NCBI GenBank assembly: GCA_002333405.1
Contig: DDBH01000018.1
Coordinates: 82,986 to 146,985, forward strand
Source: Micrococcales bacterium UBA2037
Lineage (GTDB): Bacteria; Actinomycetota; Actinomycetes; Actinomycetales; Microbacteriaceae
Direction: 5' to 3'
DNA length: 64,000 nt
Shown here in pieces: positions 16,789-24,253 of the stretch. The notes under the pieces were generated by a model that was given only the letters and a program-made list of their open reading frames with translations, was not told the DNA's origin and did no database searches. Position numbers and translations under genes: made by a program. Each line of letters starts with the position of its first letter. The first letter of the stretch is position 1.

Positions 16789-17754
16789 TTGCCAATTATT
16801 GACCCCGAAGCCATCGTCGGCTCCCGGATTACTAACCAGAACCTGAGCCGCTGGCTGCACTCATTGCCAGGCGTTGACAAGGTCGGCCTCGAAGCAAGAG
16901 CCGCCGCGCTTTCTACTCGGTCCATCAAGACCACCTCCAAGGCCTGGGCCCTGGACATGGCGATCAGCATGATGGACCTGACCACGCTTGAGGGAGCTGA
17001 CACCAAAGAGCGCGTTCGCAGTCTTTGCCTAAAGGCACTAACCCCAGACCCTGACGATTTAACAACTCCGCAGCCTGCAGCAATCTGTGTCTATGGAGAC
17101 ATGGTCAAGCACGCCAAAGAGGCACTAGGCAAGAGCAAGATTCAGGTCGCAGCAGTTGCCACCGCTTTCCCTTCCGGCAGAGCGAGCCTTGCAGTAAAGC
17201 TTTTGGACACCAAAGACGCGGTCAATGCTGGCGCCGATGAAATCGACATGGTGATTGACCGCGGTGCTTTCCTGTCAGGCCAGTACCTAGAGGTTTATAA
17301 GTTGATCCAGGCCGTGAAGAAAGCCTGCGAGAGAAAAGACGGAAGCCATGCTCACCTAAAGGTGATCTTGGAAACCGGCGAGCTAGAAACCTACGACAAC
17401 ATTCGAAGGGCTAGCTACCTAGCGATGCTTGCAGGAGCTGACTTTATTAAGACCTCGACCGGCAAGGTGAGCGTGAACGCGACCCTACCCACCACCCTGT
17501 TGATGCTAGAGGCTGTTCGCGACTGGTATGACGAAACCAAGATTCAGATTGGCGTGAAGCCAGCCGGTGGAATCAGGACCTCCAAGGATGCAATCAAGTA
17601 CCTGGTGGTTGTCAAAGAGATCGCTGGCGAAAAGTGGCTAACACCCAAGTACTTCAGGTTTGGAGCATCCAGCCTGCTAAACGATGTTTTGATGCAGCGT
17701 CAAAAACTTTCAACCGGTCACTACTCAGGTCGTGACTACGTGAGCGTGGACTAG
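16789..17754 (+). CDS. deoC: Deoxyribose-phosphate aldolase
   Basis: A 321-residue DeoC that splits 2-deoxyribose-5-phosphate into glyceraldehyde-3-phosphate and acetaldehyde, the last step of deoxynucleoside breakdown. The Schiff-base lysine lies in DFIKTSTGKVSVNA; the second catalytic lysine in IGVKPAGGIRTSKDA. The DEIDMVIDRGAF segment is conserved. It is the long form typical of some Actinobacteria and eukaryotes rather than the roughly 250-residue E. coli-like form. Start is TTG 16789 with AAGGAG five bases upstream. Two aldehyde dehydrogenase genes follow directly and would oxidise the acetaldehyde. Confidence 0.95.
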   Translation: MPIIDPEAIVGSRITNQNLSRWLHSLPGVDKVGLEARAAALSTRSIKTTSKAWALDMAISMMDLTTLEGADTKERVRSLCLKALTPDPDDLTTPQPAAICVYGDMVKHAKEALGKSKIQVAAVATAFPSGRASLAVKLLDTKDAVNAGADEIDMVIDRGAFLSGQYLEVYKLIQAVKKACERKDGSHAHLKVILETGELETYDNIRRASYLAMLAGADFIKTSTGKVSVNATLPTTLLMLEAVRDWYDETKIQIGVKPAGGIRTSKDAIKYLVVVKEIAGEKWLTPKYFRFGASSLLNDVLMQRQKLSTGHYSGRDYVSVD

Positions 17755-17761
17755 GAGAATG

Positions 17762-19192
17762 ATGTTCGAATATGCACCGGCACCAGAGTCAAAAGATCTG
17801 GTGAAATTCCAAGACTCCTATGGCCACTTCATTGGTGGCAAGTTCACCAAGCCAAGCGCGACCTACCAAACCATCAACCCTGCCACCGAACAGGACCTGG
17901 CTGGTATCAGCCACGGAACTGCTAAGGACGTTGACGCGGCGGTCAAGGCTGCCAGAAATGCCTATGAGAAAACCTGGAGCAAGCTAGATGGCGCCACCCG
18001 TGGCAAGTACCTCTACCGCATTGCCCGGATCATTCAGGAGCGAGCCCGCGAGCTAGCGGTAGCAGAGACCCTGAATAACGGTAAGCCAATCAAAGAGACC
18101 CGCGACGTAGACATTCCACTGGTTGCCTCCTGGTTCTTCTACTACGCAGGTTGGGCGGACAAGCTCGACTACGCCGGACTTGGACCAAACCCTGCCGCTC
18201 ACGGTGTTGCCGCTCAGATTGTTCCGTGGAACTTCCCGCTAATGATGCTTGCCTGGAAGATCGCTCCAGCGCTTGCTGCAGGAAACACCGTGATTCTAAA
18301 GCCAGCCGAGACAACTCCGCTGACAGCCCTGCTGTTTGCGGAGATCTGCCAGCAGGCGGAATTGCCAGACGGTGTTGTAAACATCGTCACCGGCTTCGGC
18401 GACACCGGCGCAATGCTGGTTGACCACAAGGATGTAAACAAGGTTGCCTTCACCGGCTCAACCGATGTCGGCAGACTGATTGCCAAGCAGATTGCCGGCA
18501 CCAACAAGAAGGCAACACTAGAACTTGGTGGCAAGGCCGCCAACATCGTTTTTGAAGACGCCGCACTTGACCAAGCAGTTGAGGGCATCGTGAACGGAAT
18601 CTTCTTCAACCAGGGCCACGTTTGCTGCGCAGGATCCAGGCTGCTAGTTCAAGAATCGGTTCAGGACGTGCTGCTCAAGAAGCTAAAGCGCCGCATGGAG
18701 ACGATTCGACTGGGTGATCCAATGGACAAGAACACCGATATTGGTGCCATCAACTCCAAGGCTCAGCTGAACAAGATTGAGAAGCTTGTGAAGCAGGGCG
18801 TGAAGGAAGGTGGCGAGCGCTGGGCGCCGAACTGCCCAATGCCTAAAAACGGCTTCTGGTTCGCACCGACCCTGATCACCGGGGTCTCTCCGGCCAACAC
18901 GGTTGCCAGAGAAGAGATCTTCGGACCAGTGCTTTCGGTCATGACCTTCAGGACTCCTGCTGAGGCGGTTGCCAAGGCTAACAACTCTCCATATGGACTC
19001 AGTGCTGGCATTTGGACCGAAAAGGGTTCCAGAATTCTAAAGCTTGCCGACCAGCTCAACGCTGGCGTTGTTTGGGCTAACACCTACAACCAGTTTGACC
19101 CGGCCAGCCCATTTGGTGGCTTCAAGGAATCTGGCTACGGCCGCGAAGGTGGCAGGCACGGATTGCTTAGCTACCTGAAGGGAGCAAACTAA
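17762..19192 (+). CDS. Aldehyde dehydrogenase (full length)
   Basis: A 476-residue NAD(P)-dependent aldehyde dehydrogenase with all key parts: VPWNFPLMM, cofactor motif FTGSTDVGR, catalytic Glu in LELGGKAANIV, nucleophile Cys in GHVCCAGSRLL and EEIFGPVLSVM. Sitting directly after deoC, it probably oxidises the acetaldehyde released from deoxyribose phosphate to acetate. ATG 17762 is preferred to the adjacent ATG 17759 because GGAG is four bases from it and only one from the other. It is followed in a TAATG overlap by a truncated relative, with which it may form a complex. Confidence 0.93.
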   Translation: MFEYAPAPESKDLVKFQDSYGHFIGGKFTKPSATYQTINPATEQDLAGISHGTAKDVDAAVKAARNAYEKTWSKLDGATRGKYLYRIARIIQERARELAVAETLNNGKPIKETRDVDIPLVASWFFYYAGWADKLDYAGLGPNPAAHGVAAQIVPWNFPLMMLAWKIAPALAAGNTVILKPAETTPLTALLFAEICQQAELPDGVVNIVTGFGDTGAMLVDHKDVNKVAFTGSTDVGRLIAKQIAGTNKKATLELGGKAANIVFEDAALDQAVEGIVNGIFFNQGHVCCAGSRLLVQESVQDVLLKKLKRRMETIRLGDPMDKNTDIGAINSKAQLNKIEKLVKQGVKEGGERWAPNCPMPKNGFWFAPTLITGVSPANTVAREEIFGPVLSVMTFRTPAEAVAKANNSPYGLSAGIWTEKGSRILKLADQLNAGVVWANTYNQFDPASPFGGFKESGYGREGGRHGLLSYLKGAN

Positions 19193-20043
19193 TGCGTTTA
19201 GAAGTGAAGAAGACCTACAAGCTCTTTATTGGCGGTAAGTTTCCCCGTTCCGAGTCTGGCCGCGTATACAAGGTCACTGACCACAAGGGTGAGCTCTTGG
19301 CAAACGTGGCCAAGGCCTCCAGGAAAGACTCTCGCGATGCTGTGGTTGCGGCTCGAGCTGCTCAGTCCGGTTGGGCTGGTGCAACCGCCTATAACCGCGG
19401 TCAGATCTTGTACCGCATTGCCGAGATGCTTGAGGGAAGGCGTGAGCAGTTTGTCGAAGAGATCAGAGCACTGACCGGCAAGACTGACAAGCAAGCCAAC
19501 CTAGAGGTTGATCAGGCGATTGACTCATTCGTCTGGCATGCCGGATGGACCGACAAGATCGAGTCGGTTGCCGGAAACATGAACCCGGTTGCCGGGCCGT
19601 TTTTCAACATCTCAACCAACCAGCCAACCGGCGTCGTTGCGGCTTTTGCTCCGCAAGATTCTGCTCTAGTTGGTTTGGTGAACACAATTGCCCCAGCAAT
19701 CGTTTCTGGAAACAGCATCGTTGTTGTCAGCTCCGAACGGCTCCCACTTCCTGCAAGCACCTTTGCCGAGGTGCTGGAAACCTCTGACCTGCCAGGTGGT
19801 GTTGTGAACATCCTGACCGGAAATGCTGCCGAGCTTGGCAGTTGGCTGGCTTCTCACCTCGATGTCAACGCAGTTGACCTTGAGGGAACCTCGAATGCTG
19901 CGGAGCTAGAGATACTAGCTGCGGAGAACCTAAAGCGAGTAATCAGGCCTGGAAGCTATTCCAGACAGACTGCCACTGGATCTTTGCAGCACATTCTGGA
20001 CTTTATGGAGCTAAAAACTGTTTGGCACCCAAAGGGCGACTAG
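19192..20043 (+). CDS. Short aldehyde dehydrogenase-like protein lacking catalytic residues
   Basis: A 283-residue protein matching the N-terminal cofactor domain of aldehyde dehydrogenases (LFIGGKFPRSESG to VVNILTG), but lacking the ELGG glutamate, the nucleophilic Cys and the C-terminal catalytic half. Where the full enzyme has FTGSTDVG it reads VDLEGTSNAAEL. It then ends in a short new tail. It is intact, well formed and coupled to the full-length gene by TAATG, so it looks like a maintained pseudoenzyme partner rather than debris; such deoC-linked pairs occur in other Actinobacteria from general knowledge. It overlaps the convergent kinase gene by four bases. Confidence 0.85.
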   Translation: MRLEVKKTYKLFIGGKFPRSESGRVYKVTDHKGELLANVAKASRKDSRDAVVAARAAQSGWAGATAYNRGQILYRIAEMLEGRREQFVEEIRALTGKTDKQANLEVDQAIDSFVWHAGWTDKIESVAGNMNPVAGPFFNISTNQPTGVVAAFAPQDSALVGLVNTIAPAIVSGNSIVVVSSERLPLPASTFAEVLETSDLPGGVVNILTGNAAELGSWLASHLDVNAVDLEGTSNAAELEILAAENLKRVIRPGSYSRQTATGSLQHILDFMELKTVWHPKGD

Positions 20044-20921
20044 TTCAGTGATTTGATGTTTGGCTGCCCGCCAATGAACCTTGTTGCCTGGGCTGCAAAC
20101 TCGCAAGCGCGCCTGGTCACCTCAATCAATGAACCTTGCCCGTCCAAAAGCTCACGCATGAACATTGCCGCGAAAGCATCGCCAGCACCGGTGGGATCAA
20201 CGCTTTGGGTTTTGACGCCCGGAACCTGCTCCGCGGTAGTCGGGTTTCTGACGAAGGCCCCTGCTGGACCCATGGTCAAAACCACCAGGGGAAACTTTCG
20301 ACTGAGCAGGTCCGCAGCAAGCTGCGGCGGCGACTCGCCCGTGAGGACCTCGGCTTCTTCCTGGTTTGGAAAAATTACGTCGGTCCCAGCGATTGCATCG
20401 AGGAACTCTTGCGCACCGTAGTCGCGAATGAAGCCAGAACTGCCCGGATCACAGACCACCAACATGCCGTGCTGTTGCGCCATGTCAATTAGCTTCTGGG
20501 TGGCATCCGGGCCGATTGACAAAACCGTGTAGCCAGAGATGTAGAGAAAGTCCCCAAAGAGATCAACCGGAAGCATCGAGACCTCGAGGTTTTTGTTGGC
20601 TCCACGCTCGGTGTAAAAAGTCCTGTTCTCACCCTCAACTAAAACTGCGATTGTTCCGGTGGGAAGTTCCGAATCCTCTTGGAGGTGCGCGCTAACGCCC
20701 TTGGCTAGAAACTCTGCTGAAAGCTTTACCTTGTCGCCTGCACCAACCCTTGCAATCAAGTGGGTTTCCACCCCCAAAGACCCAAGCCAAACAGCGAAAT
20801 TTGAAGCAGACCCCCCGGTGCTGAGAGTCAAGGTTGCAGGGTTATCGGTGTTGAGCTCAGTTGTGCTGTTTGGATGAATCAGGATGTCCTGAATAACATC
20901 CCCAACAACTAGCGCTTTTAT
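20040..20921 (-). CDS. psuK: PfkB-family kinase, probable pseudouridine kinase
   Basis: A PfkB/ribokinase-fold sugar kinase of 293 residues, likely phosphorylating pseudouridine for PsuG. STGGSASNFAVWLGSLG is the sugar-binding region and DPTGAGDAFAAMFM is the anion-hole and catalytic Asp motif. The conserved first strand LVVGDVIQDILIHP lies upstream of the first TTG (20831), so the true start is earlier. In frame, no ATG, GTG or TTG exists before it; instead AGGAGG lies five bases before ATA 20919-20921, overlapping the psuG stop as ATAA. I therefore annotate an ATA start. If the base were G the site would be a normal ATGA overlap. Confidence 0.85.
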   Translation of the reverse strand: MKALVVGDVIQDILIHPNSTTELNTDNPATLTLSTGGSASNFAVWLGSLGVETHLIARVGAGDKVKLSAEFLAKGVSAHLQEDSELPTGTIAVLVEGENRTFYTERGANKNLEVSMLPVDLFGDFLYISGYTVLSIGPDATQKLIDMAQQHGMLVVCDPGSSGFIRDYGAQEFLDAIAGTDVIFPNQEEAEVLTGESPPQLAADLLSRKFPLVVLTMGPAGAFVRNPTTAEQVPGVKTQSVDPTGAGDAFAAMFMRELLDGQGSLIEVTRRACEFAAQATRFIGGQPNIKSLN

Positions 20922-21823
20922 GAGGTCCTCCTGGCTGAAATGGCCTTTGATATTTCACCGGCTACTGCGATGTTATTGCGCACCAGTGACAGATTCACTT
21001 CCAAGGAGCGCCCTTCAGACGCACCAACAATGAATTCAAGCAGGAACGGGGTCACGGCTTTGCCTCTAACGCCGGCTTGCCGGGCGGCGGCAAATGCTTT
21101 TTCAAGAACCTGATCGTGCTCTGCCTTTGCCCAGGCCTGGTTTGTTGGCACCGGGTTTGCAACCAGCAGCGCCGCTTTGGATTCAAGATCCAGGCGGCTG
21201 GCAATAATCTCCGCTACCTCGGCTGCTGATTGAACGCTCCAGTCAAGCTCAAAATCGCTCTCTGGAAGCCAGAAACTCGGAAACACTTTGGTGCCATAAC
21301 CAACCACCGGAACGCTCAATGTCTCTAGCCGCTCCAAAGTTGCCCCGATGTCTAGAACTGACTTGACTCCAGCACTGACAACCACAACCGGACTGGTAGC
21401 CAAGGTTGTGAGGTCGGCTGACTCATCGAAACTGGTGTTGGCTCCCCTGTGGACTCCTCCGAGGCCGCCGGTTGCAAACACCTGGATCCCGGCCTTGGCC
21501 GCTAGGTGAGCGGTTGCCGCAACCGTGGTCGCGCCATTTATTTTCTTGGCGGCAATAATCGGCAGGTCCCTCACCGATGACTTCGCGGTTCCAGGCTGTG
21601 CGATTTGCTCTAGCTCCTGTGAGCTCAAGCCAATAGTTGGAACCCCGGACACAATTCCAATGGTTGCCGGAATAACACCGGCATCAATAAGTAGCTGCTC
21701 GAACTCCCTGGCCGCTACCAGGTTTTGAGGGTGAGGCAGGCCATGGGAAATAATTGTCGACTCAAGTGCGACGACGGGTTTGCCCTCGGCAATTGCCTGC
21801 TGAACTTCTTTGCTTATTTTCAT
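20918..21823 (-). CDS. psuG: Pseudouridine-5'-phosphate glycosidase
   Basis: A 301-residue PsuG that splits pseudouridine-5'-phosphate into uracil and ribose-5-phosphate in the cytoplasm. Recognisable are VALESTIISHGLPHPQN near residues 18-34, the GVPTIGL segment, FATGGLGGVHRGA near 118-130 and the late NPVPTNQAW. The kinase gene overlaps its stop, giving a two-gene pseudouridine salvage unit. Length matches the family. Confidence 0.95.
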   Translation of the reverse strand: MKISKEVQQAIAEGKPVVALESTIISHGLPHPQNLVAAREFEQLLIDAGVIPATIGIVSGVPTIGLSSQELEQIAQPGTAKSSVRDLPIIAAKKINGATTVAATAHLAAKAGIQVFATGGLGGVHRGANTSFDESADLTTLATSPVVVVSAGVKSVLDIGATLERLETLSVPVVGYGTKVFPSFWLPESDFELDWSVQSAAEVAEIIASRLDLESKAALLVANPVPTNQAWAKAEHDQVLEKAFAAARQAGVRGKAVTPFLLEFIVGASEGRSLEVNLSLVRNNIAVAGEISKAISARRTS

Positions 21824-21896
21824 AATTCTCTCCGGTCAGCTAAAGGCTAGCTCAGTGACGAACGCGGTAGATTATTTTTTGGCGGAGAGCGAAATA

Positions 21897-22361
21897 ATGA
21901 AAAAACCCTGGTTGCTGACCACGAAAGGTCAACGAGCTTCGCTCGCAATCAGTTACCTGCTCTCGGTTGCTCTTTTAGTTGCCCTATGGGGCTTCGCAGC
22001 TGGCACAGCCAGCAGGGATTTATCAACCAGGCAGCTTGACCCCAAGCAAATCGATTATTGCAACATCGAAGACTGTCCGCCTATTGAAAAACTGGCTGGG
22101 CTGGAGCTGGTTCTAAATCCTGCGCCATTGCTAGTTTCTGAGGGCAAGTGGTTCACGACGATCGAGCTAAAGTTTGTGAATCACGGAAGGCTTCATGGCA
22201 ACAGAGAGCTAAGACTCGTGGTGAGGTCCGAGGCCGGAACTATCGTTGAGATGGCCAAGCAGATTGTGGAGTTTAGAGATAAGGGCCCATTGATTGTCGA
22301 CTTCACGTTTACGGGCTCAGCCGACGAGCTCGCTAGCAGCTCGATTCAGCTCGGTTACTAG
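21897..22361 (+). CDS. Hypothetical single-pass membrane protein
   Basis: A 154-residue protein of unknown function. Residues 15-40 form one membrane segment; the remainder is likely external, with paired cysteines in DYCNIEDCPPIEKL and a beta-rich region (WFTTIELKFVNHGRL...VDFTFTGSA) that looks like an Ig-like or C2-like fold. ATG 21897 is preceded by GGCGGAGAGC; the frame is open further upstream but that part has no ribosome site. It precedes the rhodopsin on the same strand by 171 bases. Confidence 0.65.
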   Translation: MKKPWLLTTKGQRASLAISYLLSVALLVALWGFAAGTASRDLSTRQLDPKQIDYCNIEDCPPIEKLAGLELVLNPAPLLVSEGKWFTTIELKFVNHGRLHGNRELRLVVRSEAGTIVEMAKQIVEFRDKGPLIVDFTFTGSADELASSSIQLGY

Positions 22362-22532
22362 AAAGCTTGCGTTATCAAACTGTTACCTTTTTCAGGATTC
22401 TCTCAGACTTCTTGCTGTTCTACTTAGTTGTGAAGTGCGCGATGAAGGGCAATTTCGCCGGGGTTACAAGTTTCCCGACGGATTTTCTTTGCCGCAATCT
22501 TTTCTAAAAGAAAATCGAAAGGAAACTAACAA

Positions 22533-23300
22533 ATGAGTGCAGAAGGTTACAACCTCCTCTACAACATGTTCTCGCTTGGAATTGCGAGCATGCTATTTAC
22601 AACCATCTTCTTGTTCGTAGCACGTGAGAGGGTATTGCCTCGTTACCGTATGGCCGTTATGGTCTCGGCAACAGTTACAGGAATCGCCGCTTACCACTAC
22701 TTCAGAATGTTCGACAGCTTCAACGAGGCTTTCGGACCACACGCAGTTGAGGGTGCCGTCTACAACGTCGGTTACCGCTACGTGGACTGGTTCCTAACAG
22801 TGCCACTTCTTCTAGTTGAGACCGTTGCGGTTCTAGCACTTGCTAAGGCAGTGCAGACTTCAATGCTTACAAGGTTGGTTCCAGCAGCCGCCTTGATGAT
22901 TGGTCTTGGTTACCCAGGTGACGCACAGCTAAACCTTCTTTACGACGGTGACGCATCTCTATGGGGCCTACTATCAACCATCCCATTCCTATACATCTTG
23001 TACGTACTATTCGTTGAGCTTGGCAAGTCGCTAGACCGCCAGCCAGCAGGTGTTGTCAAGAAGATCAAGGAACTGCGCCTGTTGCTTCTAGCAACATGGG
23101 GTGTTTACCCAATCGCCTTCATCGCAGCAATGAACGCATCTGGCTTCGACGAGAGTTCATTCGTACTCCGTGAGGTTGGTTACACCATTGCTGACATCCT
23201 GGCTAAGTGTCTATTCGGCCTAATGATCTTCACCATCGCTCGCATCAAGAGCGCTGAGGAAGACGCCACATTCGCTAAGAGCGAGTACAAGGACGCCTAA
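22533..23300 (+). CDS. actR: Actinorhodopsin, light-driven proton pump
   Basis: A 255-residue seven-helix rhodopsin of the actinorhodopsin/xanthorhodopsin-like clade that pumps protons outward in light. The pump triad is Asp85, Thr89, Glu96 in RYVDWFLTVPLLLVE (the D-T-E pattern of outward pumps); Leu93 at the tuning position predicts green absorption. His55 in AAYHYF is the probable partner of Asp85, and Lys225 in DILAKCLFG binds retinal. Gly145 in LWGLLST may open the carotenoid-antenna window known from xanthorhodopsin, judged by eye. GAAAGGA precedes the ATG. A strong hairpin follows the gene. Retinal synthesis genes are not in this window. It shows many CTA and CCA codons. Confidence 0.97.
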   Translation: MSAEGYNLLYNMFSLGIASMLFTTIFLFVARERVLPRYRMAVMVSATVTGIAAYHYFRMFDSFNEAFGPHAVEGAVYNVGYRYVDWFLTVPLLLVETVAVLALAKAVQTSMLTRLVPAAALMIGLGYPGDAQLNLLYDGDASLWGLLSTIPFLYILYVLFVELGKSLDRQPAGVVKKIKELRLLLLATWGVYPIAFIAAMNASGFDESSFVLREVGYTIADILAKCLFGLMIFTIARIKSAEEDATFAKSEYKDA

Positions 23301-23321
23301 GCAACCAAATTGCTAACCGCG

Positions 23322-23355
23322 AAGGCGCCAGAACGAGTAAAAGTTCTGGCGCCTT
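23322..23355 (+). terminator. Strong hairpin after actinorhodopsin
   Basis: A perfect 13-base-pair stem, AAGGCGCCAGAAC with its complement, around loop GAGTAAAA, 21 bases after the actR stop. It has only a three-T tail, so it may act as a partial terminator or mRNA-stabilising hairpin and set the actR to downstream ratio. Confidence 0.75.
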
Positions 23356-23389
23356 TGCCATCACCACAATCGACTTCAAAGGAGTAGCC

Positions 23390-23503
23390 GTGTTACGTAA
23401 AATCGACTGGGACCTGATCCAAGTAATTGCGCTGGTTGCCACAATGCCAGTGATGCTGATAATTGGAGCCCTGCTGCCAAGCTTCTTCGCCAACTACGGC
23501 TAA
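23390..23503 (+). CDS. 37-residue single-pass membrane peptide
   Basis: A small gene starting at GTG 23390 with AAAGGAG five bases upstream, a better ribosome site than most genes here. The product begins MLRKIDWDLIQ, has one hydrophobic helix (residues 9-31, VIALVATMPVMLIIGALLPSF) and ends FFANYG. It lies 34 bases after the actR hairpin and its stop overlaps a putative -10 element of the nitroreductase gene. I do not recognise the family. Position suggests co-transcription with actR at reduced level and a role at the membrane. Confidence 0.65.
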   Translation: MLRKIDWDLIQVIALVATMPVMLIIGALLPSFFANYG

Positions 23504-23512
23504 TCTAACTGG

Positions 23513-24253
23513 GTGACCAAAAACACCAGCGGCCCAGAGTTCAGTGATTTCTTAGCATCCCGCCGCACCACCAGGGACTTCCTCACGACCCCGGTTCCAG
23601 AAGAGCTCATCGACCAACTTCTTACCGATGCTATGACTGCCCCGTCCTGGTCAAACACCAGACCATACTTAGTGGGCATTGCCTCAGGTGAGCGCAGAGA
23701 TCGCATTTCCAAGGAGTTCCTTAGCCGATGGGAAGCAGCTTCCGCAGCTCTAAAGCCTGGAATCATGGGGAAACTGAAGCTCTTCATCACCCGCTACGGC
23801 CTTCCCAAGAGCGACTACAAAGTCTTTCGTCCCTACCCAAACGACCTAAAGCCCAGGCAGCAAAAAGTCGGGGCTGAACTCTATGGCTTCCTAGAGATAC
23901 CAAGGGATGACAAACAAAAGCGCCAGGCCCAGTGGGGTAGAAACTACGAGTTTTTTGGTGCACCTGTTTCACTTTTCATCTTCACGCACTCTGGCCTCGG
24001 AGAGTACTCGGTGTCTGATGCAGGTCTGTTCATGCAAAACCTGATGCTCTCAGCTCATGCCCAAGGTCTTGGGAGCTGCGCTCAAGGCGCCTCGGCACTC
24101 TGGGCTGAACCAGTAAGAGCCGAGTTCAAAGTTCCAAAGGAATACAAGCTTTTGTGTGGGATAGCAATTGGCTACCAGTCTGACGCGAAGGTGAACAGCT
24201 TCCAGGCTGACCGCCTGCCGATCTCGGAGATAAAGCTAGCGACCGATGATTGA
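23513..24253 (+). CDS. Nitroreductase-family FMN oxidoreductase
   Basis: A 246-residue protein of the nitroreductase fold, FMN-dependent and NAD(P)H-using. SRRTTRDF near residues 14-21 is the typical FMN-contacting start, followed by APSWSNTRPY and the later GLFMQNLMLSAHAQGLGSC and IAIGYQSD. The insertion around residues 85-125 makes it longer than minimal members. Start is GTG 23513, with TAATCT six bases upstream as a possible leaderless -10. Its end overlaps the P450 start by eight bases, so the two form a redox pair; substrate unknown. Confidence 0.87.
   Translation: MTKNTSGPEFSDFLASRRTTRDFLTTPVPEELIDQLLTDAMTAPSWSNTRPYLVGIASGERRDRISKEFLSRWEAASAALKPGIMGKLKLFITRYGLPKSDYKVFRPYPNDLKPRQQKVGAELYGFLEIPRDDKQKRQAQWGRNYEFFGAPVSLFIFTHSGLGEYSVSDAGLFMQNLMLSAHAQGLGSCAQGASALWAEPVRAEFKVPKEYKLLCGIAIGYQSDAKVNSFQADRLPISEIKLATDD

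Noticed and set aside
20829..20831. TTG as the pseudouridine kinase start
   Set aside because: It would remove the conserved first strand LVVGDVIQDILIHP, and no ribosome site precedes it.
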